Below are positions 1 through 9,824 of a stretch of DNA of 64,000 nt, in pieces (positions within the stretch are counted from its first letter, which is position 1; each line of letters begins with the position of its first letter). Made by a program: the position numbers and the translations under genes. The notes under the pieces were generated by a model, which saw nothing but the letters and a program-made list of their open reading frames with translations, was not told where the DNA came from and did not search any database. Source of the DNA: Bacteroidota bacterium (lineage in GTDB: Bacteria; Bacteroidota; Bacteroidia; Chitinophagales; LD1); assembly GCA_026391075.1 (NCBI GenBank), contig JAPLES010000007.1:30233-94232 (forward strand), read 5' to 3'.

Positions 1-345
1 CTCAACACCGTCAACCGCAGAAAACAAGAACACCAAACCATCCAATACGCGAAGTGAACGATTCACTTCCACTGTAAAGTCAACGTGTCCGGGGGTATCA
101 ATAATGTTGATGTCATATTTCTTGTTCTGCCAATCCCAATGGCAACGGGTAGCAGCCGAAGTAATGGTAATGCCACGCTCCTGCTCTTGCTCCATCCAGT
201 CCATGGTAGCGGCACCTTCATGCACTTCACCAATCTTGTAGTTCACACCGGTGTAATACAAAATGCGCTCGGTAGTAGTTGTTTTACCCGCGTCAATGTG
301 TGCAGCAATTCCAATATTTCTCGTAAAACTTAAATCTTTTCCCAT
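1..345 (-). CDS. fusA: Elongation factor G, N-terminal part (truncated at window edge)
   Basis: Reverse complement from ATG at 345 reads [60 protein letters not shown], typical EF-G G1/G2 region; downstream of rpsG. Confidence 0.96.
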   Translation of the reverse strand, partial: MGKDLSFTRNIGIAAHIDAGKTTTTERILYYTGVNYKIGEVHEGAATMDWMEQEQERGITITSAATRCHWDWQNKKYDINIIDTPGHVDFTVEVNRSLRVLDGLVFLFSAVDGVE

Positions 346-406
346 TGTGTTTTTAGTGTTCTCTTAAACTGTATTTGTATTAAAGTCCCTAAGGGGATTC
401 AGCGGT

Positions 407-874
407 TTAGAATTTGAAGTGGGCAAACGCCTTGTTTGCTTCTGCCATTTTCTGTGTGTCTTCTTTCTTTTTGAAAGCACCACCTTCGCCTTTTGAGCCC
501 GCAATAATTTCTGAAGCTAATTTATCGGCCATTGACTTGCCGTTTCTATCGCGGCTGTACTGGATAATCCATTTCATAGCCATAGAAGCTTTTCTGTCTC
601 CTTTCACTTCTGTAGGAATCTGGAAGTTGGCTCCGCCAATTCTTCTTGATTTTACTTCTACCGAAGGACCAACGTTCTGCAACGCTTTTTTCCAAACTTC
701 CAAACCGTTTTCTTTAGTTCTCTCTTCAATTAAATCAAGAGCACCATAGAATACTGTATAGGCAGTTGATTTTTTGCCTTCATACATAATACGGTTTACA
801 AATTGCGTAACCATTACATCACTAAATTTAGGATCTGGCTGAACGTAACGTTTGGGAGCTTTTTTCTTTCTCAT
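407..874 (-). CDS. rpsG: 30S ribosomal protein S7
   Basis: MRKKKAPKRYVQPDPKFSD..., S7 family; str operon context. Confidence 0.97.
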   Translation of the reverse strand: MRKKKAPKRYVQPDPKFSDVMVTQFVNRIMYEGKKSTAYTVFYGALDLIEERTKENGLEVWKKALQNVGPSVEVKSRRIGGANFQIPTEVKGDRKASMAMKWIIQYSRDRNGKSMADKLASEIIAGSKGEGGAFKKKEDTQKMAEANKAFAHFKF

Positions 875-911
875 TGCTTTTTATTTCTGATTTCTTATTT
901 AGTTTTTCTGA

Positions 912-1316
912 CTATTTCTTTTTTGCAGGAGCTGCAACAGCACCGGCTTTAGGTCTCTTAGTTCCGTATTTAGAACGGCTCTTCTTACGGTTTTCAACAC
1001 CTGCAGTATCTAATGAACCGCGAACAATGTGATAACGAACACCCGGCAAATCTTTAACACGACCACCGCGAATCAATACAATTGAGTGCTCCTGTAAGTT
1101 GTGGCCTTCGCCTGGTATGTAGGCGATGATTTCAACGGCATTAGTCAAACGCACCTTTGCTACTTTGCGCAAAGCCGAGTTTGGTTTTTTAGGAGTTGTA
1201 GTGTAAACACGTGTGCAAACGCCACGTTTTTGCGGACAAGAATCCAGAGCACGGCTCTTCGATTTTGCACGGATAATATTGCGCGATTTTCTAACTAACT
1301 GTTGAATTGTAGGCAT
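912..1316 (-). CDS. rpsL: 30S ribosomal protein S12 (start chosen at [12 protein letters not shown], not the longer ORF start)
   Basis: [59 protein letters not shown]. Confidence 0.97.
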   Translation of the reverse strand: MPTIQQLVRKSRNIIRAKSKSRALDSCPQKRGVCTRVYTTTPKKPNSALRKVAKVRLTNAVEIIAYIPGEGHNLQEHSIVLIRGGRVKDLPGVRYHIVRGSLDTAGVENRKKSRSKYGTKRPKAGAVAAPAKKK

Positions 1317-1542
1317 TCCTCTTTTATTTTGGGACGGCAAAAGTAGATTTATATTCCGAATTACAAAATCGGTTTTGAGGAAAAAAACGACAGCTATAAA
1401 CGCTTCGAAAGTAAATTGCAGCATGCTTGTTTTTACATCCGAATTTTAGCGATTGGCTTTACTAAACCTGTTACACAGCGTTTCAGTTTCTTTGTATAAT
1501 TACATTTACTAAATCACAGAACGCCCTTTTAAGAAGATACAA

Positions 1543-2439
1543 ATGCTATTACGACCACCTGCATTACAACAAGGAGATTCTATTTATCTCTTGAGCACCG
1601 CACGAAAAATTTCGTTGGAAGAATTGCAACCTGCTATTCAAACTTTTGAAACATGGGGATTGAAAGTGGTGATTGGAAAGACCATCGGAAAGGAGTTTCG
1701 CCAGTTTGCTGGAGATGATGCCGAGCGCAAAGAAGATTTTCAATTCGCATTGAACGACACAAGTATCAAAGCAATTATTTGCGCGCGTGGCGGTTATGGC
1801 ACTGTGCGCATGATGGATGATTTGAATTACGATGAGTTTATGAAACATCCGAAATGGGTGGTGGGGTTTAGCGATGTTACTTTTTTGCATACCGATATTT
1901 CAAACAACCTCGGCATTCAAACACTGCATGCTGTAATGCCTTTTAGTTTTTTAAAAGCAACACCCGAAGCCATTGAAACGTTGCGCAAAGAATTGTTCGG
2001 CATCAAAAACGAATTTGAAATTGCTCCGCATGAATTGAATCACATTGGTAATGCAGAAGGGATTTTAATAGGTGGAAATCTTTCGATTCTCTACAGTATT
2101 ACAGGAACAAAAAGCGGTATCAATACTTCAGGAAAAATTCTTTTTCTTGAAGATTTGGATGAATACCTCTACCACATTGACCGCATGATGATGAATCTGA
2201 AACGTTCGGGCAAGCTGAATGATTTAGCAGGATTAGTCGTTGGAAGTTTCACTGAAATGAAAGACAACAAGGTTGCTTTTGGTTGCACCGCTTACGACAT
2301 CATTGCCGAGCATGTGGCGGAGTTCAAGTATCCTGTTTGTTACAATTTTCCAGCGGGACATATTGAAGATAACCGCGCGCTTGTGATAGGTAGAAAATAT
2401 TCTATGCAGGTGAAACCAGATTCGGTAAAATTATTCTGA
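1543..2439 (+). CDS. S66 family LD-carboxypeptidase / MccF-like peptidase
   Basis: ICARGGYGTVRMMDDLNYD, VVGFSDVTFLH, GNLSILYSITGT motifs of peptidase S66. Confidence 0.9.
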   Translation: MLLRPPALQQGDSIYLLSTARKISLEELQPAIQTFETWGLKVVIGKTIGKEFRQFAGDDAERKEDFQFALNDTSIKAIICARGGYGTVRMMDDLNYDEFMKHPKWVVGFSDVTFLHTDISNNLGIQTLHAVMPFSFLKATPEAIETLRKELFGIKNEFEIAPHELNHIGNAEGILIGGNLSILYSITGTKSGINTSGKILFLEDLDEYLYHIDRMMMNLKRSGKLNDLAGLVVGSFTEMKDNKVAFGCTAYDIIAEHVAEFKYPVCYNFPAGHIEDNRALVIGRKYSMQVKPDSVKLF

Positions 2440-3023
2440 TGGATAATTGGTTAGAATATGCCGGTGTTTTTTTCGGAATTATTTACGTGCTGCTCGCTTC
2501 GCGCAGCAATATCTGGTGTTGGTTGGCGGGCATTATCAGCTCGGCCATTTATATCTACATCAATGTAACGCATCAGCTTTTTCAGGATGCTATTCTTCAA
2601 ACGTATTATGTGGTGGCGGGATTCTATGGTTGGTGGTTATGGAGCAGCCCCTCCCAAACCTTCCCCCAAGGAGAGGGCTTAAATGCAAAAACCAATTCAG
2701 GAGTAATTTCGTTTTCTCTTCAACAAAATGCGAAACTGATTTTCTTCGGTTCGTTACTTGTTCCTGTTTTTGGATTTGTGTTTTCTAAACTTGGCAATTC
2801 ACTTTCTTATTTCGATTCAACCGTAACTATTTTCAGTTTTATAGCCACCTGGATGACCGCAAAAAAGATTTTAGAGAACTGGCTTTTTTGGATTGTGATT
2901 GATTTGGTAGCAGCGGTTATGTATTACATTAAACACCTTGAACTTACTTCTGCTCTTTATGTTTTCTTTGCCCTGATTGCTATTTATGGATATTTTGAGT
3001 GGAAGAAAACTTTAGCGAAATGA
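2439..3023 (+). CDS. pnuC: Nicotinamide (riboside) transporter PnuC
   Basis: Multi-TM, NIWCWLAGIISSAIYIYI, YYVVAGFYGWWLW; overlaps NadR-like kinase gene. Confidence 0.85.
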   Translation: MDNWLEYAGVFFGIIYVLLASRSNIWCWLAGIISSAIYIYINVTHQLFQDAILQTYYVVAGFYGWWLWSSPSQTFPQGEGLNAKTNSGVISFSLQQNAKLIFFGSLLVPVFGFVFSKLGNSLSYFDSTVTIFSFIATWMTAKKILENWLFWIVIDLVAAVMYYIKHLELTSALYVFFALIAIYGYFEWKKTLAK

Positions 3024-3541
3024 TTTACAAAATTACGCTTACAGGAACTGAGTCAACCGGCAAGTCAACACTCGCGGAAAAACTTTCCATTCATTATAAA
3101 ACTATTCACGTTCCTGATTACTCGCGCTATTACATCGGACAATTGGAACGTGCTTATGCTTATACTGATGTAATGAAAATTGCGGAAGAAATTATTGAGC
3201 AGGAAAACAACATGATTCGCCAAGCCAATAAAATTTTGTTCAGCGATAACGACCTCATCAACATAAAAATTTGGTTGCAGTATTACAGATGGGATGTACC
3301 GCAATGGCTGAACGATGAAATAAAAAAACGCAAAAGCGATTTGTATTTGCTCTGTGATATTGATTTGCCCTGGATGCCCGACCCGCAACGCTCCAACCCA
3401 AACGACCGCACAGAATTATTCAACGAGTTCTCCAACGAATTGAACGCGTTGAACGCCAATTTCAAATTTGTAAGTGGCGCTTTGACCGACAGGACCGAAA
3501 TTGCCATTGCACACATTGATACGTTTTTGATTAATCAGTAG
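3020..3541 (+). CDS. NadR-like ribosylnicotinamide kinase / AAA ATPase
   Basis: ITLTGTESTGKSTLAEKL P-loop; ATGA overlap with pnuC stop; NAD salvage pair. Confidence 0.85.
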   Translation: MIYKITLTGTESTGKSTLAEKLSIHYKTIHVPDYSRYYIGQLERAYAYTDVMKIAEEIIEQENNMIRQANKILFSDNDLINIKIWLQYYRWDVPQWLNDEIKKRKSDLYLLCDIDLPWMPDPQRSNPNDRTELFNEFSNELNALNANFKFVSGALTDRTEIAIAHIDTFLINQ

Positions 3542-3587
3542 AAAAAACAATTTCCGTTTTGTATCGTATAATTTGCTTCCGAATACC

Positions 3588-5384
3588 ATGACCGAGAGTT
3601 CATCAGTTAAATCAGCTTTTGAGGAACAGATTGAAAATCTACTTGTCGAGTTTGAGCAACGCAAAAAACTCCGCGATACTACCTGTTCTCACATCGCACT
3701 TGAAGCACTTCACTTAGCAAAGGAGAAGGGCGATAAAGTGCTTTGGCTAAAAACTGCCACTACGCTCACACATTACTATGCCGACATTACCAGTGAGTTT
3801 GAAAAAGCCATTCAGTATTTGCAGGAAGTAGTTGAAGTATTAGATGATGAACTCGATGCTGAACAAAAATCAGAATTTTACAGGCGCATAGGTTTGAACT
3901 ACGATTACTTAGGCGAACTCATCAAATCGAAATTGGCGTACGATGATTCGGTTCGTTTGCTCGAAACCAAAACTGATTTAAGCGAAACAGGTTTCTTAAC
4001 GCTTGCGCGTTCGCTCTTCAACGAGTCGATTATTTATGGTGATTTAGGATTAGAAACTCTCTCGAAAGAATATTTACATAAAGCATTTGAATATTTTAAA
4101 AAAGCAAATTACAAACAGGGCATTTCGCGTTGTTATATTTCGTTTGGCATAGAGGCATACGACAAAAAGGATAACGGAAAAGCTTTGGAGTTTTATGAAA
4201 AAGCCATTGCTATTGCCGAAGAAATAAACGACACACCACCTTACTGCATTGCTATGGCAAACTGTGGAATTGTGTATGCCGATTTAGGCGAAAAAGAAAA
4301 AGCAATTGACTGTTCGGTGAAGGCGATGGAGCGCGTAAAAAATCAAACAAACAAACATTTTGAGTTGAGTATTTATCAATTGTCGGGGCGTATTTATCAG
4401 GTGGTGAAAGATTTTGAAAAGGCGAATGAACTTTTTACAACTGCCGATGGCATTTACGTTGACATGGGAAAAGTGGTTGACAATTTTGAGTTGTATAACT
4501 ACTGGTCAGAAACCTTGAATGAATTGGGCAGACATAAAGAAGCGTATGAAAAACTGCAACGCTTCATGAAACAAAAAGACGACCTGCATGAATTGAATAA
4601 GCAGGCAGAGTTGAGCGATGCCACACTCCGTTTTAAATATGAAGAAGGAAAGAAGGAGCAGGATTTACTGAAAAAGAAAAATGCAGAAATTGAAGAATAC
4701 GCGCACCAATTAGAGATGTCGAATTTTGAATTGAAACAGTTTGCCCACGTGGCTTCGCACGATATGAAGGAGCCGCTGCGCATGATTTCAAACTACTCGC
4801 AACTACTTGAAAAAAGTTTTAACGGCCAATTGAAAATTGACCAGAAAGATTATATCTACTACATTAACGATGGTGCCAAGCGAATGATGAATGTGATTCA
4901 GAGTCTGCTTCACCTTTCTAAAATTAATTCGACACAGCGAAAAGAGAACGTGAGTTTGAATGATGCGCTTGATGAAGTGCAGCATTTGCTCAAGCCGTAT
5001 ATCGAAGAAAAAAATGCGGTGATTAAATCTGCTTTGCTTCCTGAAATTTCTGCTGATAAAATTCACATGATTCAGTTGCTGCAAAATTTGGTGACGAACG
5101 GAATTAAATACAACCGCAATAAACAGCCCGTAGTTGAAATAGGATATTCGTCCACCGAAAAAAATCATTGCATTGAAGTGGCGGATAATGGAATTGGAAT
5201 TGCAAAGGAATACCGCGATAAGGTATTTATCATCTTTCAACGCTTGCACAACCGCAATGAATTTGACGGCACGGGCATTGGTCTTTCTATCTGCAAAAAA
5301 ATTATTGACTCGCTTAACGGCAAAATCTGGATTGAGGATTCTCCTCTTGGTGGAACAAAATTCTGTTTCACCATTCCAAAATAA
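3588..5384 (+). CDS. TPR-containing sensor histidine kinase
   Basis: TPR-like N-terminal region, HVASHDMKEPLRMISNYSQLL H-box, DNGIGIAKEYRDKVFIIFQRLH and GTGIGLSICKKI ATPase motifs. Confidence 0.88.
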   Translation: MTESSSVKSAFEEQIENLLVEFEQRKKLRDTTCSHIALEALHLAKEKGDKVLWLKTATTLTHYYADITSEFEKAIQYLQEVVEVLDDELDAEQKSEFYRRIGLNYDYLGELIKSKLAYDDSVRLLETKTDLSETGFLTLARSLFNESIIYGDLGLETLSKEYLHKAFEYFKKANYKQGISRCYISFGIEAYDKKDNGKALEFYEKAIAIAEEINDTPPYCIAMANCGIVYADLGEKEKAIDCSVKAMERVKNQTNKHFELSIYQLSGRIYQVVKDFEKANELFTTADGIYVDMGKVVDNFELYNYWSETLNELGRHKEAYEKLQRFMKQKDDLHELNKQAELSDATLRFKYEEGKKEQDLLKKKNAEIEEYAHQLEMSNFELKQFAHVASHDMKEPLRMISNYSQLLEKSFNGQLKIDQKDYIYYINDGAKRMMNVIQSLLHLSKINSTQRKENVSLNDALDEVQHLLKPYIEEKNAVIKSALLPEISADKIHMIQLLQNLVTNGIKYNRNKQPVVEIGYSSTEKNHCIEVADNGIGIAKEYRDKVFIIFQRLHNRNEFDGTGIGLSICKKIIDSLNGKIWIEDSPLGGTKFCFTIPK

Positions 5385-5435
5385 CAATTAAGAAACCTGC
5401 ACTTCTTATATTCGCTGCTTCAACATTAAAACGTT

Positions 5436-6446
5436 ATGCAGGCAATTATTCCCGTGGCGGGAGCCGGAACAAGGTTACGTCCGCTCACTTACACACAACC
5501 CAAGGTTTTAATTTCGGTAGCCGGAAAACCTATTCTTAGTTTTATCATTGACGAATTACAGGAAAACGGTATCACCGATTTCGTTTTTGTAATTGGCTAC
5601 CTCGGAGAAAAGATAAAAGAGTTTGTAGAAAAAAATTATCCGAAGCTCAATGCAAAATTTGTTCAGCAGGAAAAACGCGAAGGCTTGGGGCATGCGATAT
5701 GGATGGCAAAAGACCAACTTGATTTAGATAAAGAATTGGTGATTCACCTCGGGGATACCATCGTAGATATTGACATCAAAAAAATTCTTGCCGAACAGCA
5801 TTCAACACTTGTTGTAAAAAAAGTAGATAACCCACAGGCCTTTGGTGTGGCAGAAATTGATGCCGATGGATTTATTAAAAAAGTAGAAGAGAAGCCAATG
5901 ATACCCAAGAGCAATATGGCGCTAGTTGGTTTTTATTTTATAAAAGAAACACGAAAACTTTTTGACGCGCTTGGACACAACATTCAAAATAACCTGCGCA
6001 ACAACAATGAGTTTTATTTAACCGATGGCTTGCAGCAAATGATTAAGGATGGTGTGATTTTTAAAAGTCACAAAATTGAAAGCTGGTACGATGTAGGCAA
6101 AAAAGATATTCTGCTCGAAACGAACGCGCTGTTGTTGAAAAAGCTTGGCGATAAGGCAAGTAATAAAGGAGTGAGTGAAAACTCTATCATCGTTCCGCCT
6201 GTGCAAATTGCGGCAGGAGCAAAAATTAAAAACTCCATTATAGGCCCCAATGTCTCCATTGGTGAAAACACTGAAATAAATTATTCCATTATCAAAAATT
6301 CTATTGTTGGTTCATTCAGCAAATTAGAAAATATGGTGTTGCACTCATCGTTGATTGGAAGCGATTCAATCATCAAAGGATTGAGCCAGAGTTTGAACAT
6401 TGGAGATAATACGGAGATAGATTTGAGAGGGGAAAAACAAAATTAA
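5436..6446 (+). CDS. Sugar phosphate nucleotidyltransferase
   Basis: MQAIIPVAGAGTRLRPLTYTQPKVL signature plus C-terminal hexapeptide-like repeats. Confidence 0.92.
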   Translation: MQAIIPVAGAGTRLRPLTYTQPKVLISVAGKPILSFIIDELQENGITDFVFVIGYLGEKIKEFVEKNYPKLNAKFVQQEKREGLGHAIWMAKDQLDLDKELVIHLGDTIVDIDIKKILAEQHSTLVVKKVDNPQAFGVAEIDADGFIKKVEEKPMIPKSNMALVGFYFIKETRKLFDALGHNIQNNLRNNNEFYLTDGLQQMIKDGVIFKSHKIESWYDVGKKDILLETNALLLKKLGDKASNKGVSENSIIVPPVQIAAGAKIKNSIIGPNVSIGENTEINYSIIKNSIVGSFSKLENMVLHSSLIGSDSIIKGLSQSLNIGDNTEIDLRGEKQN

Positions 6447-6447
6447 T

Positions 6448-6903
6448 TAGCGAATTAGCGGATGTGAGAATTAGCGAATGAAAACCATTTAGAGTCACAA
6501 TGCAACAAGAATTTATTGACAAAAATCCAATTCTAAACCTGACTTTCAACTTTTCCTTAGCCGTTATTGAATATTGTAAACTACTCGATTCACAAAAGCA
6601 ATTTCAACTTTCAAAGCAACTGTTTCGCTCGGGAACTTCCATAGGAGCGAATGCACGCGAGGCGCAAAACGCAGAAAGCAAGGCAGACTTCATTCATAAA
6701 TTCAAAATTGCTGCAAAAGAAACAGACGAAACTCAGTATTGGTTGCTGCTCTGTAATCGCTCAAAAGATTTTCCCGACTCAACATTGTTACTTAAAAAGC
6801 TGGATGAGATTGATAAAGTTATTACTAAAATCATTTCCAGTTCAAAACTCAAAACCTGAATTTGTATTTCAATTCGCTAATCCGCTAATTCGCACATTCG
6901 CTA
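6448..6903 (+). mobile_element. Candidate element A: S23 four-helix-bundle gene bounded by two 4 x 8-bp word arrays in opposite orientation
   Basis: Left array 6448-6479 tagcgaat-tagcggat-gtgagaat-tagcgaat; right array 6872-6903 attcgcta-atccgcta-attcgcac-attcgcta. Confidence 0.5.
6500..6859 (+). CDS. Four helix bundle protein (S23 / 23S rRNA intervening-sequence protein family)
   Basis: LSKQLFRSGTSIGANAREAQNAESKADFIHKFKIAAKETDETQYWLLL matches the family pattern. Confidence 0.85.
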   Translation: MQQEFIDKNPILNLTFNFSLAVIEYCKLLDSQKQFQLSKQLFRSGTSIGANAREAQNAESKADFIHKFKIAAKETDETQYWLLLCNRSKDFPDSTLLLKKLDEIDKVITKIISSSKLKT

Positions 6904-6908
6904 ATTCT

Positions 6909-7847
6909 ATGAATCGTATCTGTCAGCTATTCAATATCCAGTATCCCATCATTCAAGCCGGCATGATTTGGTGCAGCGGTTGGCAACTTGCAAGTGCTGT
7001 AAGCAATGCGGGTGGATTAGGAATTATTGGAAGCGGCAGTATGTATCCCGAAATTTTGCGCGAGCAAATTCAAAAATGCAAAGCGGCAACATCAAAACCA
7101 TTTGGTGTAAACGTGCCGTTGCTTTATCCTGATATTGATGAACACATTGCCATTATTATTGAAGAAGGAGTGAAAATTGTTTTCACCAGCGCGGGAAATC
7201 CGAAAACGTGGACGAAACATTTGCAGCAACACGGCATTAAGGTGGTGCATGTAGTTTCTTCATCTAAGTTTGCTAAGAAGGTGGAAGATGCCGGCTGCGA
7301 TGCAGTCGTATGCGAGGGCTTTGAAGCAGGAGGACACAATGGAAAAGAAGAGACAACCACTTTTGTTTTAATTCCGCAGGTGCGTGCGGCTACTAATCTT
7401 CCATTGATTGCTGCGGGTGGAATTGGCACAGGTAAAGGAATGTTAGCGGCAATGGTTTTAGGTGCAGAAGGCGTTCAGATAGGAACAAGATTTGTGGCGA
7501 GTGTTGAATCATCGGGGCATGAGAATTTCAAAAACATCATAGTCAATGCACAGGAAGGTGACACGATGCTTTCTATGAAAAAAGTTGTTCCTGTTCGTTT
7601 GGTAAAAAATGATTTTCAAAAACGTATTCAGGATGCAGAAGATAAAGGAGCTAGCAAAGAAGAGCTCGAACAAATTCTCGGTCGCGCACGTGCTAAAAAA
7701 GGAATGTATGAAGGCGACATGAACGAGGGCGAATTGGAGATTGGTCAAATTGCTTCGTTTATAAAAGAGATAAAACCTGCGGCTGAAATTGTGAATGAAA
7801 TATGGAACGAGTTTCTTGAGGCAAAGAAAAATACAGCGACTCATTAG
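6909..7847 (+). CDS. Nitronate monooxygenase / 2-nitropropane dioxygenase-like flavoprotein
   Basis: MNRICQLFNIQYPIIQAGMIWCSGWQLASAVSNAGGLGIIGSG; start at ATG 6909 rather than the extended ORF. Confidence 0.9.
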   Translation: MNRICQLFNIQYPIIQAGMIWCSGWQLASAVSNAGGLGIIGSGSMYPEILREQIQKCKAATSKPFGVNVPLLYPDIDEHIAIIIEEGVKIVFTSAGNPKTWTKHLQQHGIKVVHVVSSSKFAKKVEDAGCDAVVCEGFEAGGHNGKEETTTFVLIPQVRAATNLPLIAAGGIGTGKGMLAAMVLGAEGVQIGTRFVASVESSGHENFKNIIVNAQEGDTMLSMKKVVPVRLVKNDFQKRIQDAEDKGASKEELEQILGRARAKKGMYEGDMNEGELEIGQIASFIKEIKPAAEIVNEIWNEFLEAKKNTATH

Positions 7848-7892
7848 TAAAACTGTTTAGGCTATTCAACCCTCTTTTATATTTTCGCCACT

Positions 7893-8600
7893 ATGCAATA
7901 CAAGCGCATCCTTCTAAAACTCAGCGGAGAATCTTTAATGGGCAGCAAGCAATTTGGCATTGATGCCGATATGGTGATGCTCTACGCCAACGAAATTAAA
8001 CAGGCAAGCGATTCGGGTGTACAGGTTGCCGTGGTAATTGGCGGAGGAAATATTTTTAGAGGAATACAGGCTACGGCAAACGGCATTGACAGAGTTCAAG
8101 GTGATTATATGGGAATGCTTGCCACCGTGATTAACAGCATGGCCTTGCAAAGCGGTTTAGAAAAAATTGGTGTAAGCACGCGTTTGCTCAGTGCTATTGA
8201 AATGAAAGAAATTGCCGAGCCGTTTATAAAGCGCAGAGCTGTTCGTCACTTAGAAAAAGGTCGCGTAGTAATTTTTGGTGCGGGTACAGGCAACCCTTAT
8301 TTTACTACTGACACAGCCGCAGCTTTACGCGCTACCGAAATTGAAGCCGATGTAATTTTGAAAGGAACAAGAGTAGATGGCATTTATGATTCAGACCCAG
8401 AGAAAAATCCGAAAGCGAAAAAATTTGACAAACTAAGTTTCGGTGATGCGCTAAAGAAAAAATTGAGCATAATGGATTTAACTGCGTTTACACTTTGTCA
8501 GGAAAATCATTTGCCCATTATTGTTTTTGATGTAAACAAAAAAGGCAATCTCAAAAAAGTCCTTGACGGAAAGAAGATTGGAACGATAGTGAGTGGTTGA
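7893..8600 (+). CDS. pyrH: UMP kinase
   Basis: [17 protein letters not shown]; followed by frr. Confidence 0.96.
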   Translation: MQYKRILLKLSGESLMGSKQFGIDADMVMLYANEIKQASDSGVQVAVVIGGGNIFRGIQATANGIDRVQGDYMGMLATVINSMALQSGLEKIGVSTRLLSAIEMKEIAEPFIKRRAVRHLEKGRVVIFGAGTGNPYFTTDTAAALRATEIEADVILKGTRVDGIYDSDPEKNPKAKKFDKLSFGDALKKKLSIMDLTAFTLCQENHLPIIVFDVNKKGNLKKVLDGKKIGTIVSG

Positions 8601-9146
8601 ATAGGTTAGATTAAGTTGAGTAAGTTAGATTAGGTTGATTCGTTTTATTTTTGAAAAAATTGGATTTGTTGTTTTTGTCTTTATAGCTCAATAAACTAAT
8701 CAACCAGTCACTCAATCAACCACACCATGGCAGGTTTTACCGAATTGGAAGTTTGGAAAGAGTGCCGCAGGTTGAGATTGGAAATAAGTACGCTCTGTAA
8801 AAAGTTTCCGAAGAGCGAAGATTATTTATTGAAGAATCAAATAATAAGAAGTTCGCGGTCAATAACTGCGAATATTGCTGAGGGACATGGGAGATTTCAT
8901 TACAAAGAAAATATTCAATATTGTAGGCAAGCGCGCGGCTCACTGGAGGAAACAAAAGACCATTTGATAACCGCCTTTGACGAAAAATATATTACCAAAG
9001 AAGAATTAAAAGAACTGAATACTATTTACGAGCAATGCTTGAAATTATTGAACGGATACATTGCTTACTTAAAAAAGAAAAGAGACGGAGAAGACCTATA
9101 AACTGAATCTAACTTAATCAACCACACTCATAATCAACTAAATCAT
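8593..9146 (+). mobile_element. Candidate element B: S23 four-helix-bundle gene with word arrays, inserted between pyrH and frr
   Basis: 8595-8640 19-bp tandem (gttgaataggttagattaa/gttgagtaagttagattag); 8697-8728 taatcaac-cagtcact-caatcaac-cacaccat; 9115-9146 taatcaac-cacactca-taatcaac-taaatcat. Confidence 0.5.
8727..9101 (+). CDS. Four helix bundle protein (S23 / IVS protein family)
   Basis: LEVWKECRRLRLEI..., IIRSSRSITANIAEGHGR signature. Confidence 0.9.
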   Translation: MAGFTELEVWKECRRLRLEISTLCKKFPKSEDYLLKNQIIRSSRSITANIAEGHGRFHYKENIQYCRQARGSLEETKDHLITAFDEKYITKEELKELNTIYEQCLKLLNGYIAYLKKKRDGEDL

Positions 9147-9711
9147 GACAGACGCAGACGTAAAAAAACTTTTAGACGAAACCAAAAGCCACATGCAAAA
9201 AGCATTGGAGCATTTTGAATTTGAACTTTCAAAAATAAGAGCGGGACGCGCCAACTCAGGCATGCTCGATGGTATTGAAGTAAATGCTTACGGTGCCATG
9301 ACTCCCATTTTTCAAGTAGGAAATATTTCTACTCCTGATGCAAGAACTCTTTCTATTCAACCGTGGGATGCTTCCATATTGCCCGAAATTGAAAAAGCAA
9401 TTTTGAAAGCGAACATCGGTATTACTCCACAAAATGATGGAAAAATTATTCGACTGAACATTCCTCAAATGACCGAAGAGCGAAGAAAAGATTTAGTGAA
9501 GAACGCGAAAGCTGAAGCGGAAAAATGCCGTATCTCTATTCGCACTATTCGCAAAGAGGCAAATGAACAAGTAAAGAAATTTCAAAAGGATGGATTGCCA
9601 GAAGACAGCGCCAAAAACGCTGAAACTTCAGTGCAGAATATCACCAACGATTTCTCGGGTAAAGTGGAAAAACACTTGGAAGTAAAAGAGAAAGAGGTAA
9701 TGACGGTGTAA
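9145..9711 (+). CDS. frr: Ribosome recycling factor
   Basis: KIRAGRANSGMLDGIEVNAYGAMTPIFQVGNISTPDARTLSIQPWD. Confidence 0.97.
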   Translation: MTDADVKKLLDETKSHMQKALEHFEFELSKIRAGRANSGMLDGIEVNAYGAMTPIFQVGNISTPDARTLSIQPWDASILPEIEKAILKANIGITPQNDGKIIRLNIPQMTEERRKDLVKNAKAEAEKCRISIRTIRKEANEQVKKFQKDGLPEDSAKNAETSVQNITNDFSGKVEKHLEVKEKEVMTV

Positions 9712-9745
9712 CTAACCGACAACAGACACAAGACAATACAGTTAA

Positions 9746-9784
9746 ATACAAACAGCCGGAGAATTTTCTTCGGCTGTTTGTATT
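9746..9784 (+). terminator. Hairpin downstream of frr
   Basis: aatacaaacagccg-gagaattttctt-cggctgtttgtatt, 14-bp perfect stem. Confidence 0.75.
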
Positions 9785-9824
9785 AAGCCCCATTTGTTGC
9801 ATCCCGCTTTAACGGGAAGGGGAT

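Noticed and set aside
85-333. ORF on + strand at the left edge
   Set aside because: Antisense to the clear EF-G coding sequence.
912-1424. Extended N-terminus of S12
   Set aside because: MLQFTFEAF... is upstream sequence; the conserved start is MPTIQQ at 1316.
4803-5387. Long antisense ORFs such as this one opposite the histidine kinase
   Set aside because: Fully antisense to a well-supported coding sequence and without recognisable protein features.
6651-6908. N-terminal extension of the nitronate monooxygenase ORF
   Set aside because: Overlaps the four-helix-bundle gene in another frame; the conserved protein starts at ATG 6909.
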